64,000 nt of DNA from Brucella sp. BE17 (GTDB lineage Bacteria > Pseudomonadota > Alphaproteobacteria > Rhizobiales > Rhizobiaceae). The first letter of the stretch is position 1; every line of letters begins with the position of its first letter. The DNA lies in the NCBI RefSeq assembly GCF_039545455.1, contig NZ_CP154467.1, forward strand, positions 124,001-188,000, read 5' to 3'. Below the pieces are notes generated by a model, which saw only the letters and a list, made by a program, of their open reading frames with translations, made no database searches and was not told the DNA's origin. The translations under genes and the position numbers were made by a program. Positions 47,334 to 56,782 of the stretch are shown here, in pieces.

Positions 47334-49250
47334 ATGTCACGACCCAAAACCCCATTGCTCGATCAGACGCCGACGCCGGACGCCTTGCGCGCTCTCCCGG
47401 AAACGGCTCTGCCGCAGATCGCACAGGAATTGCGCGACGAGATGATCGACGTGGTGTCGACGACCGGCGGGCATCTGGGCGCAGGGCTCGGTGTCGTGGA
47501 ACTGACGGTGGCGCTACATCACGTCTTCAATACGCCGCATGATCGCATTATCTGGGATGTGGGTCATCAGGCCTATCCGCACAAGATTTTGACGGGACGG
47601 CGTGATCGCATCCGAACACTTCGACAGGAAGGCGGGCTTTCCGGCTTTACCAAGCGTGCCGAGAGCGAATATGACCCTTTTGGCGCGGCGCATTCCTCCA
47701 CTTCGATTTCCGCCGGTCTTGGCATGGCTATGGCCAGCGAATTGTCGGGCGACAAGCGTAATGTGATTGCCGTCATTGGCGACGGTTCCATGTCGGCGGG
47801 CATGGCCTATGAGGCGATGAACAATGCCGGTGCGCTGGACGCGCGCTTGATCGTCATCCTTAACGACAATGACATGTCGATTGCGCCACCCACGGGTGCC
47901 ATGAGTGCATATCTGGCGCGGCTCGTTTCGGGCAAGACCTATCGCAGCGTGCGCGAAGCGGCCAAGCAGGTTGCGCAGAAACTGCCGAAATTCATTCAGG
48001 AAAAGGCGCGCAAGTCTGAAGAATTCACCCGCAGTTTCTTCACCGGCGGCACGCTGTTCGAGGAACTGGGCTTTTATTATGTAGGCCCTATCGACGGGCA
48101 TAATCTCGACCATCTGTTGCCGGTGTTGAAGAACGTGCGCGATGCCGGCAACGGTCCGGTGCTGATCCATGTGGTGACGCAAAAGGGTAAGGGCTATGCG
48201 CCTGCCGAAGCTGCTGCCGACAAATATCATGGCGTCAACAAATTCGATGTCATCACCGGTAAACAGGCCAAGCCGCCTGCGAACGCGCCAAGCTACACCA
48301 AGATTTTCGGCACCAGCCTGGTTGAGGAAGCACGCCACGACGACAAGATCGTAGCAATTACCGCAGCCATGCCTAACGGCACCGGGCTTGACCTTTTCGG
48401 TGAGGCTTTCCCCAAGCGCATCTTTGACGTAGGCATTGCCGAACAGCACGCGGTGACCTTTGCCGCGGGTCTGGCTAGTGAAGGTTTTAAGCCGTTCTGC
48501 GCCCTCTATTCGACTTTTTTGCAGCGCGGTTACGATCAGGTCGTTCATGACGTGTCGATCCAGAATCTTCCGGTGCGCTTTCCCATCGACCGTGCAGGGC
48601 TTGTTGGTGCCGATGGACCGACGCATGCCGGTTCGTTTGATGTCGGTTATCTCGCAGCACTCCCCGGTTTTGTGGTGATGGCAGCGTCCGACGAGGCCGA
48701 ACTCCGTCATATGGTGCGCACGGCCGCCGAGTATGACGAAGGCCCGATCTCGTTTCGTTATCCGCGCGGTGATGGTGTCGGTGTCGATCTGCCCGAACGT
48801 GGGAGCCTACTTGAAATCGGACGTGGCCGCGTCGTGCGCGAAGGCAACAAGGTCGCCCTTTTGTCGTTTGGTACACGCTTGCAGGAATGTCTGGCTGCAG
48901 CTGATGAGCTTGGTGCGTCCGGCCTTTCCACGACGGTTGCGGATGCGCGGTTTGCCAAGCCGCTCGACCATGATCTCATCCGTCGCTTGGCCCGTGAACA
49001 TGAAGTGCTTGTCACTGTCGAGGAAGCAGCTGCGGGCGGCTTTGCCGCACATGTGCTGCAATTCCTCTCCAATGACGGACTTCTCGATGGCGGTTTGAAG
49101 GTTCGGGTGCTCACTTTGCCCGATGCCTATCAGGACCACGGCAAGCCGGACGCCATGTATACCGCAGCCGGGCTCGACCGGGCAGGGATCGTCAAAACCG
49201 TCTTTGCAACCCTTGGTCACGCCGAAATGGTCGCCCCGGCCCGTGCCTGA
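47334..49250 (+). CDS. dxs: 1-deoxy-D-xylulose-5-phosphate synthase
   Basis: A 638-residue thiamine-diphosphate enzyme that starts the MEP isoprenoid pathway. It contains [19 protein letters not shown], the ThDP motif [18 protein letters not shown] with [10 protein letters not shown], the Asp-rich [15 protein letters not shown] and a transketolase-like C-terminal half with [14 protein letters not shown]. The start at 47334 gives normal family length. The TlyA gene begins inside its last codons. IspE, later in the pathway, is at 10.1 kb. Confidence 0.96.
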   Translation: MSRPKTPLLDQTPTPDALRALPETALPQIAQELRDEMIDVVSTTGGHLGAGLGVVELTVALHHVFNTPHDRIIWDVGHQAYPHKILTGRRDRIRTLRQEGGLSGFTKRAESEYDPFGAAHSSTSISAGLGMAMASELSGDKRNVIAVIGDGSMSAGMAYEAMNNAGALDARLIVILNDNDMSIAPPTGAMSAYLARLVSGKTYRSVREAAKQVAQKLPKFIQEKARKSEEFTRSFFTGGTLFEELGFYYVGPIDGHNLDHLLPVLKNVRDAGNGPVLIHVVTQKGKGYAPAEAAADKYHGVNKFDVITGKQAKPPANAPSYTKIFGTSLVEEARHDDKIVAITAAMPNGTGLDLFGEAFPKRIFDVGIAEQHAVTFAAGLASEGFKPFCALYSTFLQRGYDQVVHDVSIQNLPVRFPIDRAGLVGADGPTHAGSFDVGYLAALPGFVVMAASDEAELRHMVRTAAEYDEGPISFRYPRGDGVGVDLPERGSLLEIGRGRVVREGNKVALLSFGTRLQECLAAADELGASGLSTTVADARFAKPLDHDLIRRLAREHEVLVTVEEAAAGGFAAHVLQFLSNDGLLDGGLKVRVLTLPDAYQDHGKPDAMYTAAGLDRAGIVKTVFATLGHAEMVAPARA

Positions 49251-50004
49251 AGTTTCCGGCAATAAAAGCCTGCGTCTTGACCAGTTGCTGGTCGAACGCG
49301 GTTTTTTTGCCTCGCGCTCACGCGCCCGCGATGCGATTACGCGTGGCACGGTCATGGTTGATGGCCGCGTTACACCCAAGGCAGGGCAGATGGTTCCGCC
49401 CTCTGCGCAGATTGTAGTGGACGATCCGGCAAGCGCCTATGTGTCGCGCGCGGCGTTGAAACTCAGTGCCGCGCTTGATCATTTTGGTCTCGATGTGCGG
49501 GGCCGCGTCGCGCTTGATATTGGGGCATCGACCGGCGGCTTCACACAGGTGCTGTTAGAACGTGGCGCTGCCCATGTGCTGGCCATCGATGTCGGCCACG
49601 ACCAACTCCATGCATCGTTGCGCAGTGATCCACGTGTGAGCAATCGCGAAGGTGTCAATGCGCGCAATCTTGCGCAATCAGATCTTGAAGGCCGAGGCAT
49701 TGATTGCGTCGTGTCGGATGTGAGTTTTATTTCGCTGAAACTCGCTTTGCCCCCGGCATTGGATTTTGCGCAAAAAGGTGCTATTTGCGCGCTGCTCGTC
49801 AAGCCGCAATTTGAAGCCGGTCGTGCGGCAATCGGCAAGGGCGGCATATTGCGCGACCCCGCTGATGGCGAGCGCATCGCGGAAGACATGAAATCATGGC
49901 TGGAAACCCAACCGGGCTGGCGTGCGCTCGGTCTTTGCCCGTCGCCCATCGAGGGCGGTGACGGCAATCGCGAATATCTGCTGACTGGCCAAAAAGATAA
50001 GTGA
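49243..50004 (+). CDS. TlyA family rRNA methyltransferase
   Basis: A 253-residue protein with an N-terminal S4 RNA-binding domain ([25 protein letters not shown]) and a FtsJ-like SAM domain with [20 protein letters not shown] and [10 protein letters not shown]. TlyA methylates 2'-O positions of 16S and 23S rRNA and influences capreomycin susceptibility. It starts with GTG at 49243, overlapping the dxs stop by 8 bases, so the two are coupled. Older names call this a hemolysin; that is not supported by the fold. Confidence 0.9.
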   Translation: MPEVSGNKSLRLDQLLVERGFFASRSRARDAITRGTVMVDGRVTPKAGQMVPPSAQIVVDDPASAYVSRAALKLSAALDHFGLDVRGRVALDIGASTGGFTQVLLERGAAHVLAIDVGHDQLHASLRSDPRVSNREGVNARNLAQSDLEGRGIDCVVSDVSFISLKLALPPALDFAQKGAICALLVKPQFEAGRAAIGKGGILRDPADGERIAEDMKSWLETQPGWRALGLCPSPIEGGDGNREYLLTGQKDK

Positions 50005-50014
50005 AAGAAAACCA

Positions 50015-51244
50015 ATGACGGCACAAGTGACAATCCGCTCTGTCGGAGCGGGCGGCGATGGCGTTGCCAATCTCACCGGCGATCAGATTTATGTGCCGTT
50101 CACGCTGCCGGGCGAGGTGGCCAATGTGGCACGGGTAGGCAATCGTGCCGATGTGATGGCCCTTTTGCAGACTTCCAATGAGCGGCAAGATGCCGAATGC
50201 CGCCATTTCGAGGATTGCGGCGGCTGCTCTTTGCAACACTGGCAGGATGAGCCCTATCGTCTGTGGAAACGCGAATTGCTCGTCTCGGCCTTGAAGGGCA
50301 GGGGGCTTGATGTCGACGTCGATGCGCTCGTTGCCTGTGAACCCCGCTCGCGCCGTCGTGCCGTCTTTGCGGTACGCAGGACCGAAAAAGGCGTGCTGCT
50401 CGGCTTTAACCGTCACCAGAGTCACGAGATCATCGATATTGTCGAGTGCGCCGTCACAGTGCCGGAAATCATCGCCCGGCTTGACGATCTGCGTGCGATT
50501 GGCGCACTGATCGCGCCGGGCTCAAAACCCTTCAAACTGGCCGCCACCGTGACCGAATCCGGGCTTGATCTGGCGGCATCCGGCTGCGGCGAGCTTTCTG
50601 ACGAGCAGCGCCGCGCCGTGACCGCGCTTGTCATGAAACAGGGCTTTGCGCGGCTGGCGCACGAAGGCGAAATCGTCGTTGAGCCCAAAAAGCCGGTCAT
50701 TCATTTTGGCAGGGTGTCGGTTCCCGTGCCGCCCGGCTGCTTTTTGCAAGCGACCGAAGCCGCCGAGGAAGTCATGGTTTCGCTTGTGCTGGCGCATCTG
50801 GGCAAGGCGAAGCGGGTTGCCGATCTTTTCTGTGGTGTCGGCACCTTTGCGCTGACAATTGCCGAAAAAAGTGCTGTCCATGCCATTGAAAGCGATGCGC
50901 CGGCGCTCGCTGCCCTTGATCGTGGTGTGCGCCACGTGCAGGGACTGAAGCCGGTCAGCATCGAGCGTCGCGATCTTTTTCGCCGCCCCCTGATGCCGAA
51001 GGAACTGCTGCCCTATAATGCGGTTGTGTTCGATCCGCCGCGCGCCGGTGCGGAGGAACAGGCAAAAGAACTTGCAAAGTCCAAGGTCGAGAAACTGGTT
51101 GCCGTCTCGTGCAATCCGGTGACACTGGCGCGCGATCTGGCAATCCTTGTTGCGGGCGGCTATCGCATCAACCGCGTCACACCCATTGACCAGTTCCTCT
51201 GGTCGCCACATGTCGAAGCAGTGGTGAGTTTGACAAAGAAATAG
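50015..51244 (+). CDS. 23S/tRNA m5U methyltransferase (RlmD/TrmA family)
   Basis: A 409-residue class I SAM RNA methyltransferase. An N-terminal TRAM-like domain is followed by the iron-sulfur motif CRHFEDCGGC near residue 64. The SAM motif is FCGVGTFALTIAEKS, and the catalytic cysteine is in AVSCNPVTLARDLA. Whether it modifies U747, U1939 or tRNA U54 cannot be told from sequence. It follows tlyA by 10 bases. Confidence 0.9.
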   Translation: MTAQVTIRSVGAGGDGVANLTGDQIYVPFTLPGEVANVARVGNRADVMALLQTSNERQDAECRHFEDCGGCSLQHWQDEPYRLWKRELLVSALKGRGLDVDVDALVACEPRSRRRAVFAVRRTEKGVLLGFNRHQSHEIIDIVECAVTVPEIIARLDDLRAIGALIAPGSKPFKLAATVTESGLDLAASGCGELSDEQRRAVTALVMKQGFARLAHEGEIVVEPKKPVIHFGRVSVPVPPGCFLQATEAAEEVMVSLVLAHLGKAKRVADLFCGVGTFALTIAEKSAVHAIESDAPALAALDRGVRHVQGLKPVSIERRDLFRRPLMPKELLPYNAVVFDPPRAGAEEQAKELAKSKVEKLVAVSCNPVTLARDLAILVAGGYRINRVTPIDQFLWSPHVEAVVSLTKK

Positions 51245-51389
51245 CCGTTCATTTTATGGACAAACAGTCTGGGGTTTTCAGTGGATTTCGTTGCCGTGAT
51301 CCTCTTCGCGTCTTGCGTTCTTCCTCCCAATTGCTGCAAGGCGTCTCAAATAGGCAGTTCCTCCCTCCCTTGCGATAGATGCTCACAAA

Positions 51390-52214
51390 ATGATTGAAAA
51401 AACGACGTTGCCGGATTTGAACGGCATTTTACCCGCCCGCGATATCAGGATCAAAAAACATGGGTTGGCCAACCGCTGGTTCTACCTGTTTCTGAGTATT
51501 GTGACGGGTTTTGCAAGCGTGGCCATGGTCTGGGCATGGTCTCCGAACCTTTACAGGGATTATCTCATTAAGAACGATCCAATGGTGCTTGAAGATGCCT
51601 CTATTGTTTCAGGCCAGTGCCGTTCGAAAAAGATGACCGTCAATTGCGAGGCGGGGATTCTTCTTGATCCGAAAGGTGAGCGACGTATCCAAAACGTCGA
51701 GTTTTCGTTTATGAGCCTGTCGCGTGGCGATTATGAAACCGACATCGTGGCACAGAAGTCCAATCCCGATAATGTGACGCTGTCGCTGGCGATTGACGAG
51801 TTCTGGAACCGTCTCGTGACGGGGATTGTTCTCGTGGGCTTGATCGCGGGCCTGTCGGTCTTGTTCATCGTGCGTTTTTTGCATATCACGCGTAGTGTTT
51901 CGGCTATGAAATCAGCCGCTGCGCTCAAGCTCGGCTGGGCGAAAATTAATGCCAGCAAAAAGAGTTTCGGCGCGGTCAAGTATACCTATATCCCGATGGA
52001 TAAGGCGCACAAGAACACCATCATTTCAGCCTTCCGCAAGGAAGAGCCGTTCTTGCATTACATGGAAGAAGAGGATGAAACCTATGGCGTGGTGGCCATC
52101 CACCCCAAGGCAAAGTTTGCCGTTTTGCTTGATGAGCAGTTCGAACGGCTGGAACTGAACCACAAGGAACGTACAGACCTGCTGCAAGCACTCAAACAGC
52201 GCATCGGTGCTTGA
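51390..52214 (+). CDS. Two-helix membrane protein of unknown function
   Basis: I do not recognise this 274-residue protein. It has a cytosolic N-terminus, a membrane helix at about 30-50, an external domain of some 90 residues with cysteines C77 and C86 that may form a disulfide, a second helix at about 142-163, and a charged cytosolic C-terminal region of 110 residues with many Lys and Glu. Both ends would face the cytosol. It stands alone between an RNA methyltransferase and the convergent racemase, and ends in a strong terminator. Confidence 0.7.
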   Translation: MIEKTTLPDLNGILPARDIRIKKHGLANRWFYLFLSIVTGFASVAMVWAWSPNLYRDYLIKNDPMVLEDASIVSGQCRSKKMTVNCEAGILLDPKGERRIQNVEFSFMSLSRGDYETDIVAQKSNPDNVTLSLAIDEFWNRLVTGIVLVGLIAGLSVLFIVRFLHITRSVSAMKSAAALKLGWAKINASKKSFGAVKYTYIPMDKAHKNTIISAFRKEEPFLHYMEEEDETYGVVAIHPKAKFAVLLDEQFERLELNHKERTDLLQALKQRIGA

Positions 52215-52220
52215 GATTTG

Positions 52221-52246
52221 AAAGGGCGGTTAAATCCGCCCTTTTT
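52221..52246 (+). terminator. Intrinsic terminator after the two-helix membrane protein gene
   Basis: Perfect 9-base arms AAAGGGCGG and CCGCCCTTT around TTAAAT, with a short run of T after. It lies just before the end of the convergent racemase gene and may serve both. Confidence 0.85.
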
Positions 52247-52250
52247 GCAT

Positions 52251-52943
52251 TTAAGCGAGAGCTAGATCCACTGCCGCCTCGGCATGAAGCTGGGTGGTAT
52301 CGAAAATCGGAACCGGGCTGTCTTCCTGTCCGATCAGCAGCATAATCTCCGTGCAGCCGAGGATTACAGCTTGCGCTCCGTTTTCGACCAGGCGGCGAAT
52401 GATTGCGCGATAGTGTTCACGTGAGGCTTCGTGCACATCACCAACCACCAGTTCATGATAGATGATGTCATGCACGGTTTTTCGGTCGGCCTCATTTGGG
52501 GTCAGCACGTCGAGGCCGTATTTTTCCGCAAGGCGACCTTTGTAAAAATCCTGTTCCATGGTGAAGGCCGTGCCGAGAAGGCCGACTTTCGTAAAACCTG
52601 CAGCTTTTATCTTTTCAGCAGTCGGATCGGCGATATGGATGAGCGGGATCGATATCGCTTCCGTCACGGCATCGGCCATTTTATGCATGGTGTTGGTACA
52701 GATAAGGATAAAATCCGCGCCGCCTTTTTCAAGGTTTTGCGCAGCCTCCACCATAAGCTTCGTCAGCGCATCCCATTGGCCCAAATGCTGAAGTTGCTCG
52801 ATTTCAGCGAAATCCATCGACCACATCAGGCTTCGGGCGGAATGCGCACCACCCAGCCGCGTACGGGTTTGCTGATTGATGATGCGATAATATTCCTGCG
52901 AGCTTTCCCAGCTCATGCCGCCGATCAGGCCGATCATCTTCAT
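52251..52943 (-). CDS. Aspartate/glutamate racemase family protein
   Basis: A 230-residue two-domain racemase. It has the paired cysteines in LICTNTMHKM and VILGCTEIMLLIG that act as the two bases, plus the MIGLIGGMSWESSQEYY N-terminus found in the YgeA/aspartate racemase branch. Asp or another amino acid may be the substrate; it is not the essential MurI. The start at 52943 follows GGGGAGAC. Confidence 0.9.
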   Translation of the reverse strand: MKMIGLIGGMSWESSQEYYRIINQQTRTRLGGAHSARSLMWSMDFAEIEQLQHLGQWDALTKLMVEAAQNLEKGGADFILICTNTMHKMADAVTEAISIPLIHIADPTAEKIKAAGFTKVGLLGTAFTMEQDFYKGRLAEKYGLDVLTPNEADRKTVHDIIYHELVVGDVHEASREHYRAIIRRLVENGAQAVILGCTEIMLLIGQEDSPVPIFDTTQLHAEAAVDLALA

Positions 52944-53063
52944 AAGTTGTCTCCCCAATGGCCAAGGCTGTCTTATCCGCGCTTTTTTAAAGCTCCGTTG
53001 CTTGCCCTGCGCGCGGAGAATTGCCTACAATAAATTTCATTAAACCCGGCGCAAGGTAATAAA

Positions 53064-54167
53064 GTGACTTCTGCTTCGATTTCTTTTGACAAACGGGTGA
53101 CCCCGGCAGGGCGCAGATTGCTTGCTCAATGTTTGTTTCTCATGCTGGTGATCGCGCTGGGGCTGAATATTCCGCTGGCTGGGTTGAACAGTGAATTCGT
53201 GGTGGAGCAGGCTCAGAGTGAGAGAAGTGGGATGCATCGCCTGTCGATCTTTGCTCTGGCAGCTTCTCCTCTTCTGTCTGTGCTGCTCCTGCTGGAGTTG
53301 GCAAAACTGATATTTCCGCGTCTGGAGACATGGCGTATTTCCAACGAAAGAAACGCTCTTGGGCTGCATGTTCTTGTCATGTTGCTGGTAACGGGTGTCG
53401 CCGCAATGAGTGGATATGGCCTTGTCTATTCTTTCCAGGTAGCGAACATAACAAACATATCGGACGGTTATGCGATTGCCGGAATTGCCTCCTATGTCGG
53501 CGCTACAATCGCGATGATATGGTTTGCAGGCCGTATCAGGCTGGTGGAGATTACGGGCGCGCTCTGGTTATTGCTGGCGATCTTTTATTTGCCGGATTTC
53601 GGCAGGGAGTTGCTGGTTTTAATTGAATATTCCCGCATGGGAGCAATCAGTTCCTGGCAAGGATTGCTTTACTGCGCATTACTTTTGGCGGGCATTTTGG
53701 TGCTCGTGGCAATCAATCGAACTATCGAGTTGTCAGCTCGCAATGATGTGACAGAGAAGTCGTTTTTGCTGTCGGCTTTATTATGGCCGCCTTTTCTCGC
53801 AGCTTTCATCGCGAGCTATCTGGTTGCCGTTCCGTACGTGTTTCTGGCCGAGTTGTTATCGATATATGCACCATCGTTCATTTTCTTTATCTTTGAAATC
53901 ATTCAAGCCGTTCTCATCCCGCTGATCCTGCTTGCCTATTACCGGTTCATCAGAATCTATCGACCGGATATCGCATGCCAGGATCACGTCAGGCCGCTCC
54001 TGCTGTGCATAGCAGGCATTCAGCTCGCGCTTGGGTTGGGTCTGGCTCTGGCGAAGATTTTTGTTGGGTTTCCCGTCGCCTTGAGCGGCAATATTCTGAT
54101 CGTCAGCATCACCGTCTTGTACCTGATTGGCACGGTGCTGCGACCGGGGAAACCGATGAATGCCTGA
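53064..54167 (+). CDS. Diverged SecY-like polytopic membrane protein
   Basis: A 367-residue protein with about ten membrane helices. Several segments can be laid over SecY: the plug-adjacent GLNIPLAGLN (SecY IPLPGI), HRLSIFALAASPLLS before helix 2 (SecY SIFALGIMPYIS), a helix-4 region, FLLSALLWPPFLAAF (SecY NTAGVIPPIFA) and the final SGNILIVSITVLYLIG (SecY GTSLLIVVGVALD). It is about 70 residues shorter than SecY and lacks the long cytosolic loops that contact the ribosome and SecA. It is clearly diverged; a paralogue of altered function is inferred from these resemblances and needs a profile search. Confidence 0.55.
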   Translation: MTSASISFDKRVTPAGRRLLAQCLFLMLVIALGLNIPLAGLNSEFVVEQAQSERSGMHRLSIFALAASPLLSVLLLLELAKLIFPRLETWRISNERNALGLHVLVMLLVTGVAAMSGYGLVYSFQVANITNISDGYAIAGIASYVGATIAMIWFAGRIRLVEITGALWLLLAIFYLPDFGRELLVLIEYSRMGAISSWQGLLYCALLLAGILVLVAINRTIELSARNDVTEKSFLLSALLWPPFLAAFIASYLVAVPYVFLAELLSIYAPSFIFFIFEIIQAVLIPLILLAYYRFIRIYRPDIACQDHVRPLLLCIAGIQLALGLGLALAKIFVGFPVALSGNILIVSITVLYLIGTVLRPGKPMNA

Positions 54168-54175
54168 GGACAGGG

Positions 54176-54778
54176 TTACATTTTCTTGATGATTTCCGCA
54201 TCCCCTTCGCGCGGCTTGCCATTGGCGGCGAGGATTGCTGGAATAATCTCCTCAGCGTGGTCGATGATCATCGGCTGCACCTGATGCGCGGTATGGATGA
54301 AACCTTCGTTGCGCATATGGTCGATCATGGCCAGCATGGGCTGCCAGAAGTTGTTGATATTGGCGAAGACCATGGGCTTGGTGTGCTGGCCGATCTGCGC
54401 CCAGGTCATCATTTCCACGATTTCTTCGACCGTTCCGATGCCGCCGGGAAGCGTGACAAACGCATCCGATTTCTGGAACATCATGCGTTTGCGCTGATGC
54501 ATGTCGTCGACGACGATGAGTTCGGAGAGCTCCTTGGCCTTCTCCAGGCTCGCTTCCTTGTCGAGCAAGAAAGTCGGGATGATGCCAACCACTTCGCCTC
54601 CCGCCTGCATAACGCCTTGCGCCACCGCGCCCATGATGCCGCGTGTGCCGCCGCCATAGACGAGGCGTAAGCCATGATCGGCAATCGACTTTCCTAGCGC
54701 GAGGCCCGCGTCGCGATAAAGGGGATTATGGCCCGGGGAGGAGCCGCAATAAACACAAATGGATCGAATCTCGCTCAT
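54176..54778 (-). CDS. LOG family nucleoside 5'-monophosphate phosphoribohydrolase
   Basis: A 200-residue Rossmann-like protein (TIGR00730). It carries ICVYCGSSPGHNP, the GGGTRGIMGAVA nucleotide loop and the PGGIGTVEE motif that defines LOG enzymes, which release ribose 5-phosphate from cytokinin or purine nucleotides. Bacterial members may regulate nucleotide pools. The start at 54778 (MSEIRSICVYC) is preferred to an upstream ATG at 54829. It is convergent to the SecY-like gene with an 8-base gap. Confidence 0.9.
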   Translation of the reverse strand: MSEIRSICVYCGSSPGHNPLYRDAGLALGKSIADHGLRLVYGGGTRGIMGAVAQGVMQAGGEVVGIIPTFLLDKEASLEKAKELSELIVVDDMHQRKRMMFQKSDAFVTLPGGIGTVEEIVEMMTWAQIGQHTKPMVFANINNFWQPMLAMIDHMRNEGFIHTAHQVQPMIIDHAEEIIPAILAANGKPREGDAEIIKKM

Positions 54779-54900
54779 ACTGCTTTTTTGGTCTTTTGGC
54801 CTGCTCACGTCAAGCAGGAGAGCGGGCAATTTGCGTTGAGGTGCTGTACATCTGCGCTCAATGGCTTATCTCTATAAGAAACCAGAATGGAGCGGATAAA

Positions 54901-55260
54901 ATGCGTTCATGGATGAAGGGTGCTACGGCTTTTCTCGCACTGTTTTTGACCAATGCAGTGGCCAACGCCGATGAGATCACAATTGAGCTTCCCGGCGATA
55001 CAGCCGTCACGACCAATGACGTGCTCTATAAATGCGGCGACAAGGACGTTGCGGTGACTTATTATAATGCCGGTGATATTTCGCTCGCCAAACTTGAGCT
55101 TGAGGACGAAACGGTGATTGCCTCCAGCGTTTTGTCAGGCTCTGGTGCAAAATATGCCGGCGGCATTTACATCTGGTGGAGCAAGGGCGCTACAGCCGAT
55201 TTCTATAATCTCATGGATGATCCTGAGCAGGAAAAGCCCACAAGCTGTGCAGAACAATAG
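54901..55260 (+). CDS. MliC/PliC-type periplasmic lysozyme inhibitor
   Basis: A 119-residue exported protein with a signal peptide ending near residue 23 (AVANA/DE). The mature part contains YKCGDKDVAVTYYNAGD, SGSGAKYAGGIYIWWSKG, the MliC signature with the two conserved Ser/Lys loop regions that plug the lysozyme active site. Two cysteines, one in YKC and one in SCAEQ at the end, may form a disulfide. A PliC lysozyme inhibitor has been described from Brucella, consistent with this call. It protects peptidoglycan from host c-type lysozyme. Confidence 0.8.
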   Translation: MRSWMKGATAFLALFLTNAVANADEITIELPGDTAVTTNDVLYKCGDKDVAVTYYNAGDISLAKLELEDETVIASSVLSGSGAKYAGGIYIWWSKGATADFYNLMDDPEQEKPTSCAEQ

Positions 55261-55370
55261 GCTGAAAGCGAAAATATCTCGCAGCTTTTGCCGTTTGTGT
55301 GCAGATTTGTTGTGGGCTCCGGCGAAAAGATATAAAGCTGGCATATTATCTGGCGTGGGTTGCGAGTGAA

Positions 55371-56648
55371 ATGCAGAAAAATAGCTATGGATTGATCGGT
55401 GCAGGCCTCGTGGCCGTGCTGGTCGGGTTAGGCCTTTACTGGAATGCCACGCAATCCGGTCCACAGTCCCCTGCGTCCGATACGGCGGTTATGGCAAGCA
55501 ATGCCGATGCCGGTGGTCAGACAAAACCGCAGGCATCCGAGCTAGACACAAAGCAGCCCGAAGCAGAGCCTTCTCGGAAGGCGCAGCAACCAGCCAGTGA
55601 CAAAGCGGCTTCATCGGGCGAAACGGTGAAGGATGGCGAGGATTCCCAAACGCCGAAAAAACAGGAAAGTGAGGTGTCGGCGCAACAGGTAAAGACGCCG
55701 GTCTTCGATATATTACGCGTTGATCGCGATGGTTCTGTCGTCATAGCAGGCAAGGCCACGCCCAATTCTAATGTCGAGGTGGTGGCTGGCGCGCGCGTTG
55801 TAGGTGCGGCCAAAGCTGGCGCCAATGGTGATTTCGCGGTCGTGCTTGATAATCCGCTGAAACCCGGCGACCATCAATTGGTCCTGCGCGCGCGCAATGA
55901 AAGCCGCGCCGTTACTTCAGCGGAGACTGCCATCGTCTCGGTGCCTGCAACTGAGGATGGGCAGGTTCTGGCGCTTGTCGAAGCGCCGGGTCAGGCAAGC
56001 CGCCTGATAACGCGACCTGACACAAAACCTGCTGCTCAGAGCACTGCTTCCGCGACTGCGCCGGACGCTGCTAAATCCGAACCGGATGCGCCAACTGCGC
56101 CAATCGCCATCGAGGCAGTCGAGATAGAAGGTGGTACCGTCTTCGTGGCAGGCAAGGCCGAGGGTGGTAGCCGTGTCATCGTCCATGCCAATGCCATTCT
56201 TTTGGGGGCTGCAGCCCTTTCTCCCGAAGGCCGGTTTCTGATCGAAAGCCCTAAGGATTTGCCGGTTGCCGATTATATTGTGCGTGCTGATTTGCTCGAT
56301 AATTCGGATCGTGTGATCGCCACAGCGCGCGTACCCTTCCGCCGTGATGAAGGTGCCAATATTGCGGCGGTTGCACCTGGTGAAGGGAGAAGCAGAGTGT
56401 CGGCGGATGACGAAGCCGCGCCGCTGCAAAAAGCCCAAGGCTCGGTGATCATTCGCAAGGGAGATAATCTCTGGACGATCTCCAAGCGTACTTACGGTAA
56501 AGGTGCGCGCTATACGACTATCTATCTCGCCAACCGCGACCAGATTGGCAACCCAGACCTGATCCTGCCGGGGCAGGTGTTCACCATGCCAAAAGAAGCG
56601 CTGTCGCCGGAAGAAGCGGAGCGTCGCCTGCGCGGACCTTTGCAATAA
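55371..56648 (+). CDS. Membrane-anchored LysM domain protein
   Basis: A 425-residue protein with an N-terminal membrane helix (about residues 6-24) and a long Ala/Glu/Pro-rich linker with two repeat segments having the same motif (DGSVVIAGKATPNSNVEVVAGA and GGTVFVAGKAEGGSRVIVHA, an Ig-like or transglutaminase-free repeat). A C-terminal LysM domain at about residues 358-412 (RKGDNLWTISKRTYGKG) should bind peptidoglycan. The start at 55371 is preferred because upstream frame adds no signal-like sequence. It probably holds envelope components to the cell wall. Confidence 0.85.
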   Translation: MQKNSYGLIGAGLVAVLVGLGLYWNATQSGPQSPASDTAVMASNADAGGQTKPQASELDTKQPEAEPSRKAQQPASDKAASSGETVKDGEDSQTPKKQESEVSAQQVKTPVFDILRVDRDGSVVIAGKATPNSNVEVVAGARVVGAAKAGANGDFAVVLDNPLKPGDHQLVLRARNESRAVTSAETAIVSVPATEDGQVLALVEAPGQASRLITRPDTKPAAQSTASATAPDAAKSEPDAPTAPIAIEAVEIEGGTVFVAGKAEGGSRVIVHANAILLGAAALSPEGRFLIESPKDLPVADYIVRADLLDNSDRVIATARVPFRRDEGANIAAVAPGEGRSRVSADDEAAPLQKAQGSVIIRKGDNLWTISKRTYGKGARYTTIYLANRDQIGNPDLILPGQVFTMPKEALSPEEAERRLRGPLQ

Positions 56649-56759
56649 TCTGCCGCAAAGAAGCGTTCAATTTTCTGTGTGCTTCTTTTCGCCGTTCATT
56701 TTTGCTCTATATCGCCTTTTGGTAGAAAAATGTACTTGCAGTGCTTGCTCCAAAAAGGA

Positions 56760-56779
56760 TAATCGTATATCGTCGATTA
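56760..56779 (+). promoter_or_regulatory. Candidate ArsR-family operator
   Basis: TAATCG (56760-56765) and CGATTA (56774-56779) form an inverted repeat with an 8-base spacer just before the regulator's ATG at 56783. The position suits autoregulation. The arms are short and support is positional. Confidence 0.4.
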
Positions 56780-56782
56780 ACG

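Noticed and set aside
47514..48710. A 398-codon minus-strand open frame inside dxs
   Set aside because: It is complementary to a strongly conserved enzyme gene, and its product has no domain features. Judged a shadow of the dxs codon pattern.
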